Of a stretch of 64,000 bases of DNA, positions 1 to 12,850 are shown one piece after another. Numbering within the stretch: position 1 is the stretch's first letter; every line of letters starts with the position of its first letter. The notes below the pieces were generated by a model. It was not told the origin of the DNA and searched no databases. It saw only the letters and a list, made by a program, of their open reading frames with translations. The position numbers were made by a program, and so were the translations under genes. Source of the DNA: Scatophagus argus (taxonomy: Eukaryota > Chordata > Actinopteri > Scatophagidae); the NCBI RefSeq assembly GCF_020382885.2, contig NC_058498.1:23031001-23095000 (forward strand), read 5' to 3'.

Positions 1-240
1 ACGGGGAGATCAGGGGGACAGCCTGGGGGAAGAAACTGTTTTTGTGTCTGGTGGTCTTGCCATACAGAGCTCTGTAACGCCTACCAGAGGGAAGCAGAAC
101 AAACAGTTTGTGTGCAGGGTGTGAGGGGTCTGCAGTGATGCTTCCTGCCTGTTGCACTGAGTATGTGTCTCTGACAGTATCATAACACATATTTAAGATC
201 TTATGTCTCCTACTGGGACAACATACTGGTAGTATGTGCA
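1..240 (-). mobile_element. L2-type LINE, 3' end of ORF2 (fragment)
   Basis: Read on the minus strand, about 116 down to 2 encode the C-terminal signature of fish L2/CR1-type non-LTR retrotransposons: HKLFVLLPSGRRYRAL, then TTRHKNSFFPQAVPL. The copy is cut by the left edge of the window, so its length is unknown. It lies beyond slc1a7 exon 2 and so in an intron of that gene. Family assignment rests on remembered L2 protein ends. Confidence 0.75.
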
Positions 241-1089
241 CTGTCACACACCCAACAGTTATTGAAATCTCCATGAATAAACTTGGGTGCATCAGTTAAG
301 ATTAACACAAATAAAGAGGAGGAGGAATTTATTTTCAGCTTCTTCAGTCAAGGAAAAAAATGCCACCTTTACATTTGTATTTCTCCTCATCCCTTTGACT
401 TTGTGATTTATTAATAACAACAAAGATTCTCTGCCGTATTGTGTCACACAGTCTGAACCCTGGCCACACTGTTCAGTGCTTGGGTAAGAAAAGTGTGCAA
501 AACCACTGCAAAAGTTCCAGTTACACTCCGCAGAGCTGCACCCATGGCTGTTACTTCAGCGCTAGCAAGATGCCACGTAAAAACAACAATCACATCTACA
601 TACACTCACATACACTCAGCTTTGACACTCAAATGCCTGGGTTGACACGCAGCAGGGCAGGCAAAGCGCAGCGCCCAGAAAAGCAATGGCTATCTGGGTT
701 CTGTATGTGAATTTCAGTTGGATTATGTGAGCTGCAAATGTTATTTCTTCACAGTGACAAAATTTCATTCTGATGTGCTTGGCAGCACTACACTTGTGGC
801 CTGCATTTTGAGGCCTGAAAGGTTAATCCTTGAACAATGCATTTTAGGACAGAGTGAAATATAGGTGGATATAGGTGACAGTAAATTTCACCAGTTGATG
901 ATTTTTTAACAATCTGCTTCATTACGTACAACAATCCTCAACAGTCTGGTGACAAAAAGTGATGAATAATTAAATTCTCACTCATAACACTGACAATTAC
1001 ATTTTTTTGACACTTAAAAAATCACAGTGAGCAAACTGACATTCAAAAGATTTTTTTTTTTATGGCACTTCACATCTTTTTGTTTGTCA
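241..1089. other. Intronic AT-rich sequence, no feature seen
   Basis: This stretch lies in slc1a7 downstream of exon 2. I see only AT-rich non-coding sequence and short unsupported ORFs such as the one at 441-710, which shows no recognisable motif. Confidence 0.5.
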
Positions 1090-1328
1090 CATGTCGAGTT
1101 TGCATGTTCTGTCCATGTTTGCATGGGCTTCTTCTGCATCTTCCAGCTTCCATACACAGTCATGCAAGGTTCATAAATCACCCATAGGTGTGTGACCGTG
1201 AATGGTCCCTTGTCTATGTGTCAAACCTATAATCCACTGGTGATCTGTTCAGTGTGAACCTCACCTCCCACTCAGTGTCAGCAAGGAGAAAAGGATAAGA
1301 AGTTATATGGATAATGGATGGATGGAGA
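1090..1328 (+). repeat. tRNA-derived SINE body, plus orientation
   Basis: The sequence matches the widespread fish SINE body that runs from GTTTGCATGTTCT through the CCTCACCTCCCACTCAGTGT region to the end ATGGATAATGGATGGATGG. The tRNA-like head is missing or too diverged to see. Related copies in the opposite direction are at 27040-27220 and 33565-33800. The 3' end stops only a few bases from the slc1a7 exon 2 donor. Confidence 0.7.
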
Positions 1329-1341
1329 CAGACGTCAGTAC

Positions 1342-4300
1342 CTGGATACAACGAGAGGGAGAATTAACATTTTCAGCATCCTCATCAGCAGTTCTCCAGG
1401 AAACTGGAAGTACTTCACCTCCTGCCAGAAAGAAAATAGAAGAAATAACGGTCATTAGAAATTTGAGGGCCATTATATAGCTAGTGAAACACAATGTTCA
1501 AAAAAATCAGATGTCAAAAAATAATGAAACAGGAATAGAGGATTGTTAAGATGTTCAGAACCGTACTGGAGATGAAAATGAGCATACTGACTGCAACAGC
1601 ACGAAAAGACTGGACTATTCTTCTTCATCTTTTGGCCGTTCTCCTGAGTTGGTCAATATGAGCAACAACTGACCTAATAACATTCAGAAAATGTATTTAC
1701 CACAGAGATATATTGTTTGTTTGTTTGTTTTTTTTATTTACAGTGGAACCTATATACTTAATTTAACAACATCACAAATACCTAGCATAATCATAGTGTC
1801 TAGTGTTACATAGTGTTATTTTACAACGCACATCTATTTATACATTTTCAACATTCATTTTCAGTTGTTTTGCAAACATTTTAGCCTCTTTTTTTTCTTC
1901 CACATTATAGTGATCATTAATTGCAACCTGATGGGCATAACTTGATGGGCATATCCTGAACCCGCACTGGCAAGCTTAGTTTTTGCAGTTCACACAGTAG
2001 CATTTATTTGGAGATTATTTCTGGCCACCTGACAAATGTAAATGCAATCCTTACTCTCCTGTGAGCTCAGAGTTAGCCCCCGCTTTCAACTTAAACTGTG
2101 TGAATTTACCTCAGACATCTCTCATGGCCCAACCTGCATGTGTTACTATGTGTTTTCCATGCATTACAATTTAGATTTTTTGCCACATCAGTCTCAACTT
2201 TTCAGACTTCCTACACTTAGCTAATAGCTAAATGACATTTTCTCATTTTGAGATCCATGATTTTGTGCATGGCCCTTGTTCAATAAAGACAATCAAGAAT
2301 CTGTGTAAATAAATCAATAAAAAAAAACAACTTTAATGCCTGTGGCTGCAATGCTGCTTCTCTACTGGAGGTCCTCTCCAACCACAATTTTTGGAAAAAA
2401 AAAATGTTTACTTCCTATATTAGTACTGGAAGTGGAGGTGTGGTCTTGTTTATACTAAAATATTCCAAGTGACTTAATCCACACTTATACACCCACACAA
2501 GGTGTGAATGACTTCTTTTCCATTTCAAGTGCACTATTATAAAGTTCTATGTTTTGCAAGGCTATGCCTCTTTTACTTCTTGTCTTTATACAGATTGCAT
2601 CTTAGTCAGTGGTCCCACCTAACTCTGGTCCAGTGTTGGTATGAAATACTGATGAGCTTCATTGACTGGCTAACAGGATAAAGTGAATTATAGGAAAATG
2701 ATTGCCCATGGCATATGAGACAAGTTTGATTACCTGCAGCCTGAGCAAATAAGTACATGTAACAGCTGCCACTGCCTTACATAACATAACAATACAACAA
2801 AAATAACTTTGTGGACTATTTCAAGTCACGTTCTTGTTAGCTAAATAAGCTTAACTACAAAATTGAGGTACTTGTACTTAGGCATTTATATTTTCTACTA
2901 CTTTCTACCTCCACTACTTCTACTCCATTACATCTCAGAGGTAAATAATGTACTTTTTACTGGAATACATGGCTTTGATTACTAGCTGCACGTTCAAATT
3001 AACAATACGAAATTGTACGAAATAATTAATAAATAAACTGTGATCTTACTATGTCATATCAAGGTTTAATTTGTCTCCAGGGGAAAATGCAAAGCTACAG
3101 CAGTATCTATAGTAATACATAAAATATATCCACATTTACTGACAGCATTAAAGCAATGAACATGCATCAATAATTATTCTAATACAATAATATAATGTAT
3201 ATTATTCTGAAATGAGCCTTTCTGTGTAATGAGTACATTTACTTTTGGCAACTTAAGTATATTGTGATACACTAGTACTTTTGTACTTTTACTTAAGCAA
3301 CATTTTCAATGGTTTATGTGAATAAACCATATATATGAATCAACTATGGTGTGGAAGCATAAGTCCTCTTTTAGCACCATCAAACACAGTAAACACAGTT
3401 GCATGACTCTATAGGCTGTATAGGCACCACTGTTTTTCATAGTGTATGGAAAGTATGTGGTTGAGTTGCTTTCATAAGAAAAAGATGTTGTGTTACAGAG
3501 CTTGAATAAAAGGGTAACCCTGAATAAAATACAAATTTAAGAATGCAAAAATGCAAACCACAACATCATCATACTGTGTGACGGACAGATGTGTTGATCA
3601 CTCGACTATAATTTGATTTGAAGAAAGTGGGGGAAGTTCAATACAACATATCATGATATTTTGCATGGCAATATTGTATTGATACACAGAAGCCAAATAT
3701 CTATCTTGTGTTATATGAATTATTCATATTAAAATACAAATTAAACATTTCAGAATTAATTTCTTTTACATACTTCCCTGTCATTATAGTGGCTTCACGT
3801 TTGTACAAGTTGCATTGTTCAATGTCCTGTACAGTAGTTCTTGTTTGCAGACCGTAGGGCCATTTAGATTGTAATACAAACAGTTAGACTTACTTTATTA
3901 GATGGCAACATAGCAACACTTTGCATATCACAAAATGTATCAAATCACAGTAATATTGTATTGTGACCTTAGCACAGTGGGGCCTAAATTGAGTCCCACC
4001 CACAGTGAAAACTAGACTTTGTTGTATGGTCCAGTTGCTGTCCTCTGTTTCTCACTATGCTGTGTGCCAGAGACTTGCACAGACTTCCTGCCAATGGATG
4101 TAGCAGTAATTTATAGAGAAGACAGGTAAATCTTGGAGAGCAGCCATAAAACATCACAGATAAAACTCCAGTAACATGTTTCCAAAGCCCAGGAGTTTTG
4201 GGTGACAGTTTACAGATCTCACAGGGGTTTCGTGTGTTTGTGTCAATGTTCAATACTGGCATCCATCCAGAGCAGTGGTGGACAGCTGTTTTCTATCAAC

Positions 4301-7300
4301 TATGCACTTCCATCCCATGCAGCCAAACCTCCACTCTGTTACAATGAACTCTGGCTGGAACATCAGGGAGTGTGAAGTAGAGCAGAGGGACCACACATTA
4401 GAGAAAGGTTTGCAAACAAAAAGAATTTGTCCTCCAATCTGACAATGAAAGGAACTGATTGAGCTAATGGGAAAGGCTACTGTACATGTCACACCTTCTG
4501 CCACTACAGTTCTTGTGAAGAGAAGAGAAGAGAAATATGCATGGAGCCAAATTCAGACAAAATCTTGAAGAGCATCTACTAAAGTGCCCGGTTTCACAGA
4601 TGGCTGTACATCTAAGTGATGTTCTAACAGGTCAGTGACCCAAAGCAAACAGCTACACTGACTGCAGTGACTTTAAAAATGGTCTGTGTCAGCATGTCCC
4701 CACCAAATTCCAAGCTTAATTCCAATGAAAATTGGTAGGATGACACGAGGACAACACTTAACAGGCATTAACCACCCGAGTAAGTAAATTTTAAGCAATA
4801 TGTGGTTATATAAAAGATATCAGCATATCTATAAAAGATCTCTTTCACATAGTGTTGTATTCATGCTCATAATCTCCACTGGGGACACGTCCCCCCGGAC
4901 ATTTCGATATGACATTCAAGTTATCCCATACAGTAGCTTATTTTAGTTTATAAAAACATAGATTAAGTAAGACTTGTCTGTCTACACATACAGTAGGAAA
5001 TGTTTGTCATTAGCTACTGAGGTGGGATGAACAAGAGGCAGTGGCTGGGACACCAGCACATCTTGTTACAATGCAGTGCTCTGCTGAGAAACATTTCTCA
5101 TCCGCCTAAACACCACAGCAAACCAAGTACACCCCACCATAGCAACAGCATTCCTTGATGCCAGGATAACCCAAGCAGAATAATGCACCCCATGACAACA
5201 AAGACCTTGAGGTGTCGATCAGGTCCCCAAACTGCCCAGACCTCAAGCTGATGAAGCATCTATGAGATGCACTGGAACTATAGAGGCTCCACCACGCAAT
5301 TCACCGGACTCAAATCAGCCAAAACATTAAAACATCATTGTGGCTGATTGGTGTATACAAGTTGTGTGTTGTATAGAGCTGATGTGAGTGAGAGTGAGGT
5401 TAGGGATGTCAGGGGAGATGGGAGGACGGTGGATTGAGGGGCTGCAGGCCGAGGTGGGTGCATAATGACAGCTAAAGAGCTTTTCTGTTGGGCATTAAGT
5501 GGAGAGAGCTTAGTTTGCTGTATAAGAGCAGGATCAGCACTCACATACAGCCCACAGAGAAGGTTTGTCTCCGCTCTGCTCATCTTACACTTGTGTGTAG
5601 GCTATATATTTACCTTCATATGTGTGTAAGTGAGTCAACATGAAGCACCAGAATGTAATAAAACACCATCTTTTACAACTTTTACTCCAACATAAATTAT
5701 TCATCTTCAGAAATCCAAAACAAGCTTTTCACTTTTGATCAGATGGTACTTTTTTCAGTGAGACTCTGTAACTTGTAAAAGTACAAATAGAACATGCTTC
5801 CTTCCCATACAGATGAGAAAGTAGATTTATAAGGAATAAAACTCGTCCCTCCAGCATACTTTGAGGCTAGAGTGTTACTGGTCTGGTATCACCATTAATT
5901 TACGGTGCTATTATGCCAACTAATGCTAACAAATTGGCCCCCAATGCCAATACAACGAAGCAATATCTATTTAAAGCTTTCTAACGTCATCTTCCATAAG
6001 CTAACTGGTCACTCCAGACCAAGTAAGGCTGTGGCAATGAAACTTGCAGTGGTTTGACTTGTGCAGGTGATTCATTGCTTATTAATAAGCTGTTTCTTGT
6101 TAGAAGAAGAATGTTTGATGTTCAGATGTTTCACAGTGTGCTTTAGAAATTTCAGTTGTTTTCAGTGGTGAGACGGTGGTAAGCTAGCTTAAGTCAAACC
6201 ACTAAAACTCATGCTGCTTATGTAATCTGTGTTATAAATCTCTGACAGACTTCATACTTCCCATGCAGCACCACAAAGAGAGATACTATCTAACTATCAT
6301 CCTCCATTGTACAATTTCCAATTGTAATTTATTTCCAACAACCTGACAAAACAATGGCTCTGAGATTTCATGACTGAGCAAACCTTGGAGAGTTTTCCTG
6401 AGTGGGGTTTCAGGAAGGAGTGTTGTTGGGAATGGAATAAACTAGGATTCAAGGATTCAAGGATTCAAGGAGCTTTATTGTCATTTCACACACGTAGAAC
6501 ATGAGTGGAACGAAATTAGTTTCCCCGGTCCCAGTATAAGCCCACTTGCCTAACAATAATAAATATAAATATACACAACGCTATATAATATAAAAACAGG
6601 GGAATATAAGAGAAAACAGTAGATGATATAAACACCAGTGTAAACAGTATAAACAGTAGTGCAAATGGCTGACAGGGTAGTGCAAAATGACCGTAACTAC
6701 TGCCTGAAACAGTTTTTTACCCCAAAAACTGTGGGGTAAAAGGTGATGTTGATGTTGGCAAGATGAGTCCTGTCCCAGTGAGTCATTTACTCCTAAAAGT
6801 AAAAATGGCCTATGTGCATATATAAAGACAAAAGTATTCAGACACACCTTTTTATGGTGCTCTTATTCAGGGGTTGGACTGGGCTCCTGCCTTCCAGTGA
6901 AGGGAAATCTTACCAAGACATGCTGGACAATACTGTGCTTCCAACTTTGTGGCAACAGTTTGGTGACGGCCCTTTTCTATTCCAGCATGACTGTGCCCCA
7001 GTGCACAAAGCAAAGTCCATAAAGACATGGTTGGATGAGTTTGGTGTGGAAGAACTTGAATGGCCCGCACAGAGCCTTGACATCAACCCCATAGAATTGA
7101 AAATGGTGACATACTGACATTCTCTCTCTCTCTACCACACACACACACGCACACAAACATACAAACTGATGATGCGGCTGTGTGAGCCCTTGTTTCATCT
7201 GCCAGGCTCTGCTCCTCATTAAAGTGCCCAAGTGAATCAGGCAGACTTGTGATTTAGTCTGGATTGTGGTCTGTCACAAATGGCTGTTACACTACTTTTA

Positions 7301-10300
7301 TTTACCCGCAACTGTGGCTGGTTGGGTGAGAGAGTGCAAATTTTGAATTCTGGATCTTGTCAAGGTCACAACTGATTTGAGTTCTTTAAAAAATACATCC
7401 CTCTGTCATCTGTCAGCCTTCAGTAGAGAGAATTTTGCTCAGTTTACTCTCCCCCATGCTTATTTTCACTTGAACGTCAATTTCAAGTCCTCTATGCTTT
7501 TTTCTGTTATGATTTCTTTTGATTTTAAACCATCATTTACCAACAATAACAATCATTTTTATAAAATAAAAAAAACAACAACAATATTATTGACCATTTT
7601 GATAGAGTGTGAAAATGCAGAAAAGTTTACTTGGGAAAACAAAAAAAAAAATAAATAACAGAGAAACTACACAATTCACATCATGACGAGCAAGCAACAT
7701 AAGAATGTCTTCAAGAAGTTTCATCTTTAGTGGGAGAATATTCCTAAATATTCTTATTGCTGGCTATGGAATTTACAGAGAAAACATTTTCAAGGCTGGA
7801 CACCAGCAGTGAATGCATCAACAGCCATTTAAAACCGAGAGATTGTTTGATCCAATACATGATTGATTTTTATCGCCCTGCTGTTGTACCCCAGCAAACT
7901 GAAAATGATTTCAGTTAAGTAAATCTATGTTGCCTGAGCTCATCAAGGTGATCTCAGCATATAGAAGATAATGATTACAATATATTATAGATGGAACTGA
8001 CAGTAAGTCACTGTTCACCAGAAGCACCAAGGTACAAGCTCCCATGACAAACACACACACATGTGGCGGATGACTGGATCTTAAGAATGTGACTTGACCA
8101 AAATCTAAAGCATTGCCATCACTGACATAATTCTATAGAAAAACTGAATCAGCCTCAGCTTTGCTTCTTACATATTCCTCGTTGGATAGCATATAAAAAG
8201 TATCCTCCTGTAAACAAGATAGATCAAAAAAAAAAAAAAAAAAAAAAAATCAGACAAAAAGAATTTACTCTATAACCTATCAAGTCTATTACAGCTTTTC
8301 GGGCAGCTGTAGTGGGGGTTGTACTGGTTTGTAATGCTTGTCTATTTTGGTTGGTGAAGGACAAAACTAATGCAATTTGAAAAATGAAAAATATCTTATA
8401 TTGGGTTATCTGGGTTGTTTGGATGGCAAGTACTTGTTGTCTTCCAGACTGCAGGAAACAGATGCATGTATGTCTAATTGTCTGTTGTCTATGACTTCTT
8501 TTCTCTGGACTCTAGGAGGAGTGGAGGGTTGACAAGGAATAAACAAATAAATCTTCATTTCATTTTTGAGTGGTTGGAAACTTTTAAGCAGTAACACTTA
8601 TGCACCTTACAGCTCACCGAAATAGAAACAATAAACTGTATACTCAGTGGCCTCTTTATGAGTTATGTATGTACAGTTTAGTGTATTCCAATACAGCCGC
8701 TCTGCTGTAATGTCTGCTTATACGGTACCTGTTAATTAGCCCCCTTGTGTTCACACCAAAGATAAAGCCATATTTTCACAATCATATACAAAGCAAATGC
8801 AAAGTGTAATCATGTGAGTTGAAAATATTCAGCTTGAGCTTTGCAGAGTGTTGTGTGGGGAGGATCAAGTGGAATGGGGACACAGGAGCTGCTGAGACTT
8901 GGGAAGCTCTGGAGGAGAGATCTGGAGGCAGAGCTGGAGCTTCTGGGGGAATAAACAACCAGATTCTGCTCTAATATGAAACAGAGTTCAGTTGATTTTT
9001 TAAGATTTTGGGATTAAAAAAATATATCTATCTTCACTGTTGTTTCTGAACCTGTCTGCAGCAAAATGCTGCAGTATCATGTAACGCAACTAGTCTGACT
9101 TTGTCCTTGGTCACTGCTAACTTGAGGGGAAATTAACTTTACTTCACGCATGTTCATGGCCAAGTCAAAAATTGGCTTTTTTGTCTGTGTGGAATTTGAT
9201 GTTATATTGAAGGACAAAACAGTCTAATTGCCAGTTCATCAAATACTGACCATCTGTGGTGGCGATGCACGGAATCAACTGTCTCCGTTAATAGTTTTTC
9301 AACACACAGATAATATTTGAATGGACTTTTCCCGGTTTGCCCAGTCATGGATGTTAATTCAATCATATGTTAGTAAATTGTATTTAGTAGTACCATGGTA
9401 TGTATTTGATTTCATCAGCTTAGTGATGTATTAAGCTGACTTGCATTATGTCAAGAGATATTGCTAATAATCTGGCCCCCTTATGCATATAAATGGTTTG
9501 CAGTAATGAAGTACAGCCCCATTTTAACTATAACCCCAGTAAGAAACATCATGGAATCTACCAACAATGGTCACCAAAGACCAACATTCTAAACTTTGTT
9601 AAGGTAGAATTTGTGGCAGAGCTTCTCTGTTGAATTGCATCAGATTGTGCAGGTGGATCTATAAAGATAAATAAAAGGAATATGGCACATGTGTGAATCC
9701 TGCCTAAAGCAGACCGTCCTCACAAAGTAAGTGACAGTGCAAGAAGGAGAGCAGTGAGGGAGTCCACCAAGACTACTCTGAAGGAGCTGGAAGCTTCAGC
9801 AGCTGAGATGGGAGACACTCTGCATTAAACAACTGTTGCCTCAGTTCTTCACCAGTCAAAGTTTTAAGAAGTTTTAAGGGAAAAAGCCACTTTAAGAAAG
9901 CTCATATTAAATCTCAATTAGTTCTCTCAAATGCATGTGGGAGACTCCAAGTTCAACTGGAAGAAGGTTCTTTGGTCTGATGAGACCAAAATGGAGCTTT
10001 TAGGCCACCAGAGAAGACACTATACTGGCAGACAACAAACACTGCACATTGCACAGAAACACAACATCCCCAAGCATCATGACGTGAGGATGTTTCTCAG
10101 CAGCAGGCCCTGGAGGGCTTAAAATGATTGCAGCAAAATAAAGGGAAATCAGGGAGGACAATCTGATTCAGTCTGCGACAGAACGAATACTTGGGAGAGG
10201 GTTTACCTTCCAGCAACATAATGACCTGAGTCATTTAAACTCTGTGTGGTTTTGTGTGGATATTGTTTAGCACGTAAAAATAAGTTCCATATTTTTTAAT

Positions 10301-12291
10301 GAATGTTCTTATTTTAATTTGGGCTAATCCCTGAACATTCTGCTACTCCGCTGTGTAATTTCTTATCAGAAATAAGTCATTTAATAAAAAAAACTAAACC
10401 TTATTTCTTTACTAACGCCAGGCATCCATGCACACACACGCATACACACACAGTTTCCTCTCTGTGCTCTTGACCGTCTGGGGAGCTACACAGTAAATGG
10501 TTTGAAAACATAAAGGTCTGTGCCTCCTGTGTACCTTGTCATGTGTCACAATGACAGGCACTCTTATTTGATGTACAATTAGAGAAGGCATTTGTTTGAT
10601 TGGATTGTAATCCCTATTGTGAGAGTAAAGGAGCTACAAGCTATTTTTAGGCCTATTTGAGAATATGACAGAGCTTTAGTCAGAGGATGAGAAAGAAAAG
10701 GCTGCATTTTGTTTATGGGCCCCCCTCCATAAAGCTGCTTGGGGGGTTTACAACAATGTGCTGAAGCTGTGACATGTACTAACTAGGGTTAGCCTGGATT
10801 TGTACATTGATGTTTTCTGTGTATCTTTTAATCAATCAAAACAGACACACTTCACTGTGTGAAACCCCAGTTAGAGCCAAAGTCAATACCTCCTAAAAAT
10901 ACAGCACTGGACGGCTGTAAAGGTACAGTGCATTTAATGTTTCACTTTTGTGAATTGTTAATGTTAAAAATGTTTCAACTCTGATCTATTTTGGTATATT
11001 GTTGTGTGGACGGACTGTAACACCCAGAGGGTATTTTGTACTCAATGTTAAAATTGACCACAAATCAAAACACCCAAATGCACAACTCTGGAAAAACTCA
11101 TGGTACTTCATTTCCTGAAAAGAAAAAACAAAACAAACAAACCCAATGAGCGAAACAAAAAGCAAAGTCCAAAAGGCGAGCAAGAGATTAAAAAAAAACC
11201 CAAGAAGACAAACATGAAAGATTGCTGGAACAAATGGCAGGGTTTATATAGAGGAGGTAACAAGATACAGGTGAAACCAATGAGGGGCGTGAGACACAGA
11301 GAAATGAACACAACAAAGAACTGAAAAATTTAAAACAGGAAAGACCAAAACAAAAGCACAACTAAGAAACAGGAGCTATATCACTAAGCAGACAGTAACA
11401 ATAGTCAGTTACAATACATGTACAATTACATCAAATGGATGTATTTTAGTTGTTCTGTGCAGCATTCCAGACACACTGTCCACACTGTCCCAGTTGTCTC
11501 ATATACTGGGAAAATTTGGGATTCTCCACATTAAAGTCGAGGGTCTAAAATGTGTTTGGCTGTGTAATGAGTTTGTGATGACTGCCCCAACAGCAAGTTG
11601 ATGCTTGTTTAGTTTGTTTTTTTAACAGATCACACTTCCAGTGCTGTTAATGTTTTAGACTTTAAAATTGTGATTTTCAGCTTTGAGGGAGCTTTTCAAA
11701 GAAAAAAAAATACAGTTGTACAGTTGTCTTGAAGTCAACTGGCGGTCTACACCGGGTTACAATGCAATAATAAAATCATCATCTTTTCAAAATAGAGGCC
11801 AAGGTTATGTTCATCAATATATTACCTACTCAAAAGTCTGTAATTTGGTCCCATCCTGTAATGTCATGAATGGAAATAAATGGCTGCCTGGAAGGATAAA
11901 AAAAACATGCTCAAACTACAGTTGTCAAAGAAGCACTCAGAAGCACTTGTAATGATAATAATTGCAGAGGTCAGCACTAATATGCAGTCCAGTGTCAGTG
12001 TGAACCAGGGGAAAAAGGCAGGAAAACACAAGAGGCCATATGGAGTTTAAGCTCCATATATGTTAGGGGCACAGGAAAAAGATTCTCTAACAAAGCCTTT
12101 CTTCTGCCTGCATGACGTCACACTTGGCCAGGAGGAGGAGACAGACTGACCTGCTCTGTGAGACGTCGTGTCCTCAGGAAGAATCCTAAAAGACACCCAA
12201 TGACCACAGCCAGCACCGACATGATGAGGAGCCCATTCTGTTTGCAGACGTTCTTCACCCTCAGCCACGCTGCATCCAGAACCACGGCCAT
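1342..12291 (-). CDS. slc1a7: slc1a7 (EAAT5), exons 1 and 2 only; gene continues off the left edge
   Basis: Two coding exons were recognised on the minus strand. Exon 1 is 12291-12151 (47 codons, ATG at 12291, donor GTCAGT). Exon 2 is 1421-1342 (donor GTACTG, ends in phase 2). Exon 1 encodes a cytosolic start and the first transmembrane helix, with [20 protein letters not shown] and then RTRRLTEQ. Exon 2 begins [18 protein letters not shown] and ends ILPLVVSS. Human SLC1A7 has [26 protein letters not shown] followed by [15 protein letters not shown], so orthology is well supported. EAAT5 is a sodium-dependent glutamate transporter with a large chloride conductance, known from retinal photoreceptors and bipolar cells. 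The remaining helices, including HP1/HP2, lie outside the window. Intron 1 spans 12150-1422 and is full of transposon remnants. A longer ORF at 12343-12047 is in another frame and is not this protein. Fish often have two slc1a7 copies; I cannot tell which this is. Confidence 0.9.
1423..5099. other. slc1a7 intron 1, left part: no feature seen
   Basis: AT-rich intronic DNA. I found no exon-like segment, structured repeat or coding motif. The ORFs at 3984-4504 on the minus strand have no family motif and no convincing splice sites. Confidence 0.5.
5100..5357 (+). mobile_element. Degraded Tc1-like DNA transposon, 3' part
   Basis: The plus strand shows a decayed transposase end: the CAGAATAATGCACCCCATGACA block equals the usual catalytic DNAPCH box, the CCCAGACCTCAAGCTGATGAAGCAT block equals the PDLNLIEHLW box, and stop codons interrupt it. 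It ends near 5357 in TTGTGGCTGATTGGTGTATA, which resembles the terminal sequence of a common fish element. A second copy of that end is at 38955-38975. The left end is missing. Confidence 0.7.
5358..6439. other. slc1a7 intron 1: no feature seen
   Basis: Non-coding sequence. The minus-strand ORF at 5583-5335 overlaps the transposon end and has no family motif. Confidence 0.45.
6440..6790 (-). mobile_element. LINE 3' tail with octamer microsatellite
   Basis: Read on the minus strand, this segment gives the L2-type 3' end: a TTTCGTTCCACTCATGTTCT block, then TGACAATAAAGCTCCTTGAA, then about three tandem copies of GAATCCTT (6450-6472 on the plus strand). Octamer tails of this kind are generated during target-primed reverse transcription. 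The end near 6440 is clear. The inner boundary, placed near 6790, is uncertain. Confidence 0.65.
6850..7095 (+). mobile_element. Tc1-like transposase fragment (second Asp box)
   Basis: The plus-strand ORF contains [35 protein letters not shown] and [14 protein letters not shown]. These are the second-Asp and third-acid blocks of fish Tc1/mariner transposases, where the family usually has FQHDNAPVHKA and PDLNPIEHLW. The N-terminal DNA-binding domain and first catalytic Asp are missing, and the frame stops at 7117. This is a dead fragment inside slc1a7 intron 1. It differs in sequence from the copies at 5100, 9680 and 31463. Confidence 0.8.
7096..9679. other. slc1a7 intron 1: short repeats only
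   Basis: Mostly unremarkable AT-rich DNA. It contains a short (CT)/(CA) stretch at about 7123-7160 and a 24-bp poly(A) run at 8226-8249. No exon-like segment was seen. Confidence 0.5.
9680..10240 (+). mobile_element. Tc1-like transposon remnant with first Asp box
   Basis: The plus strand retains pieces of a Tc1 transposase. Around 9700-9790 is an [15 protein letters not shown] helix-turn-helix segment followed by TTLKELEAS. At 9941-10000 is [18 protein letters not shown], which holds the first catalytic Asp. Near 10200 is a [11 protein letters not shown] block where the second catalytic Asp is replaced by His. Stops and frameshifts separate the pieces, so the copy is inactive. Terminal repeats were not found. 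Confidence 0.8.
10241..12150. other. slc1a7 intron 1, right part: no gene seen
   Basis: Non-coding DNA. ORFs at 11100-11324 and 11683-11952 are low-complexity or lack any motif. A perfect CRE palindrome TGACGTCA lies at 12113-12120, only 31 bp inside the intron from exon 1; a role is speculative. Confidence 0.45.
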
Positions 12292-12757
12292 TGCGAGTTA
12301 CCCGTTCTGTCCTACTAGCAACCCATAAATGTACCCAACCCAATGCCTAAAATCCAAGTAAGAGGATGCAAATGAAAGCAAAAAAAGGAAAAAAAATAGA
12401 TGAAGAAAATCTTCAGGACCAGATGAGGCGCTGTGTGAAATATCCAATCCTTGTCGATGTTTTAAAGAACCGCTGGGCTTAGCATCTCTCTTGTCCTCTC
12501 ACGGCGACAATCTGCACTAAGCTAAGAAGATCCTCTCACTTTCCATGCTTCCCCTTCTGCCCTGCTCCACCCATCTGCTGACCCACCGCCAGGGGGATGG
12601 AACAGCTGGCAGCCATGTCCCTGGCGGTTAACATCACCAATCCTGTTAGTGTACTGCTGTATTAAACAGGTCTGAGGAATGATTAAAGACCCATGAACAG
12701 TCTGAAAAAGGTTAGCAGTGCAGAGCAACCTCATGGGCCTTCTGAAGAGACAGCAGG
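12292..12757. other. 5' flank of slc1a7
   Basis: This should contain the 5' UTR and promoter of slc1a7 on the minus strand. I see no clear TATA box or defined start site. Confidence 0.4.
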
Positions 12758-12850
12758 ATAGATAGACAGATAGATAGATAGATAGAATAGATAGATAGAT
12801 AGATAGATAGATAGACAGATAGATAGATAGATACTTTATTTTATTATTCA
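12758..12850 (-). repeat. (GATA)n microsatellite growing from a retroposon-like tail
   Basis: Imperfect (GATA)n on the plus strand, with GACA and GAATA interruptions, runs to about 12831 and is followed by ACTTTATTTTATTATTC. On the minus strand this reads AATAAAGTATCTATCTATC, the typical 3' tail of fish LINE/SINE elements. The microsatellite therefore probably arose from a retroposon tail. An apparent ORF across it is an artefact. Confidence 0.8.

Noticed and set aside
12047..12343. 98-codon minus-strand ORF
   Set aside because: It is in a different frame from the SLC1A7-matching exon 12291-12151 and has no family similarity.
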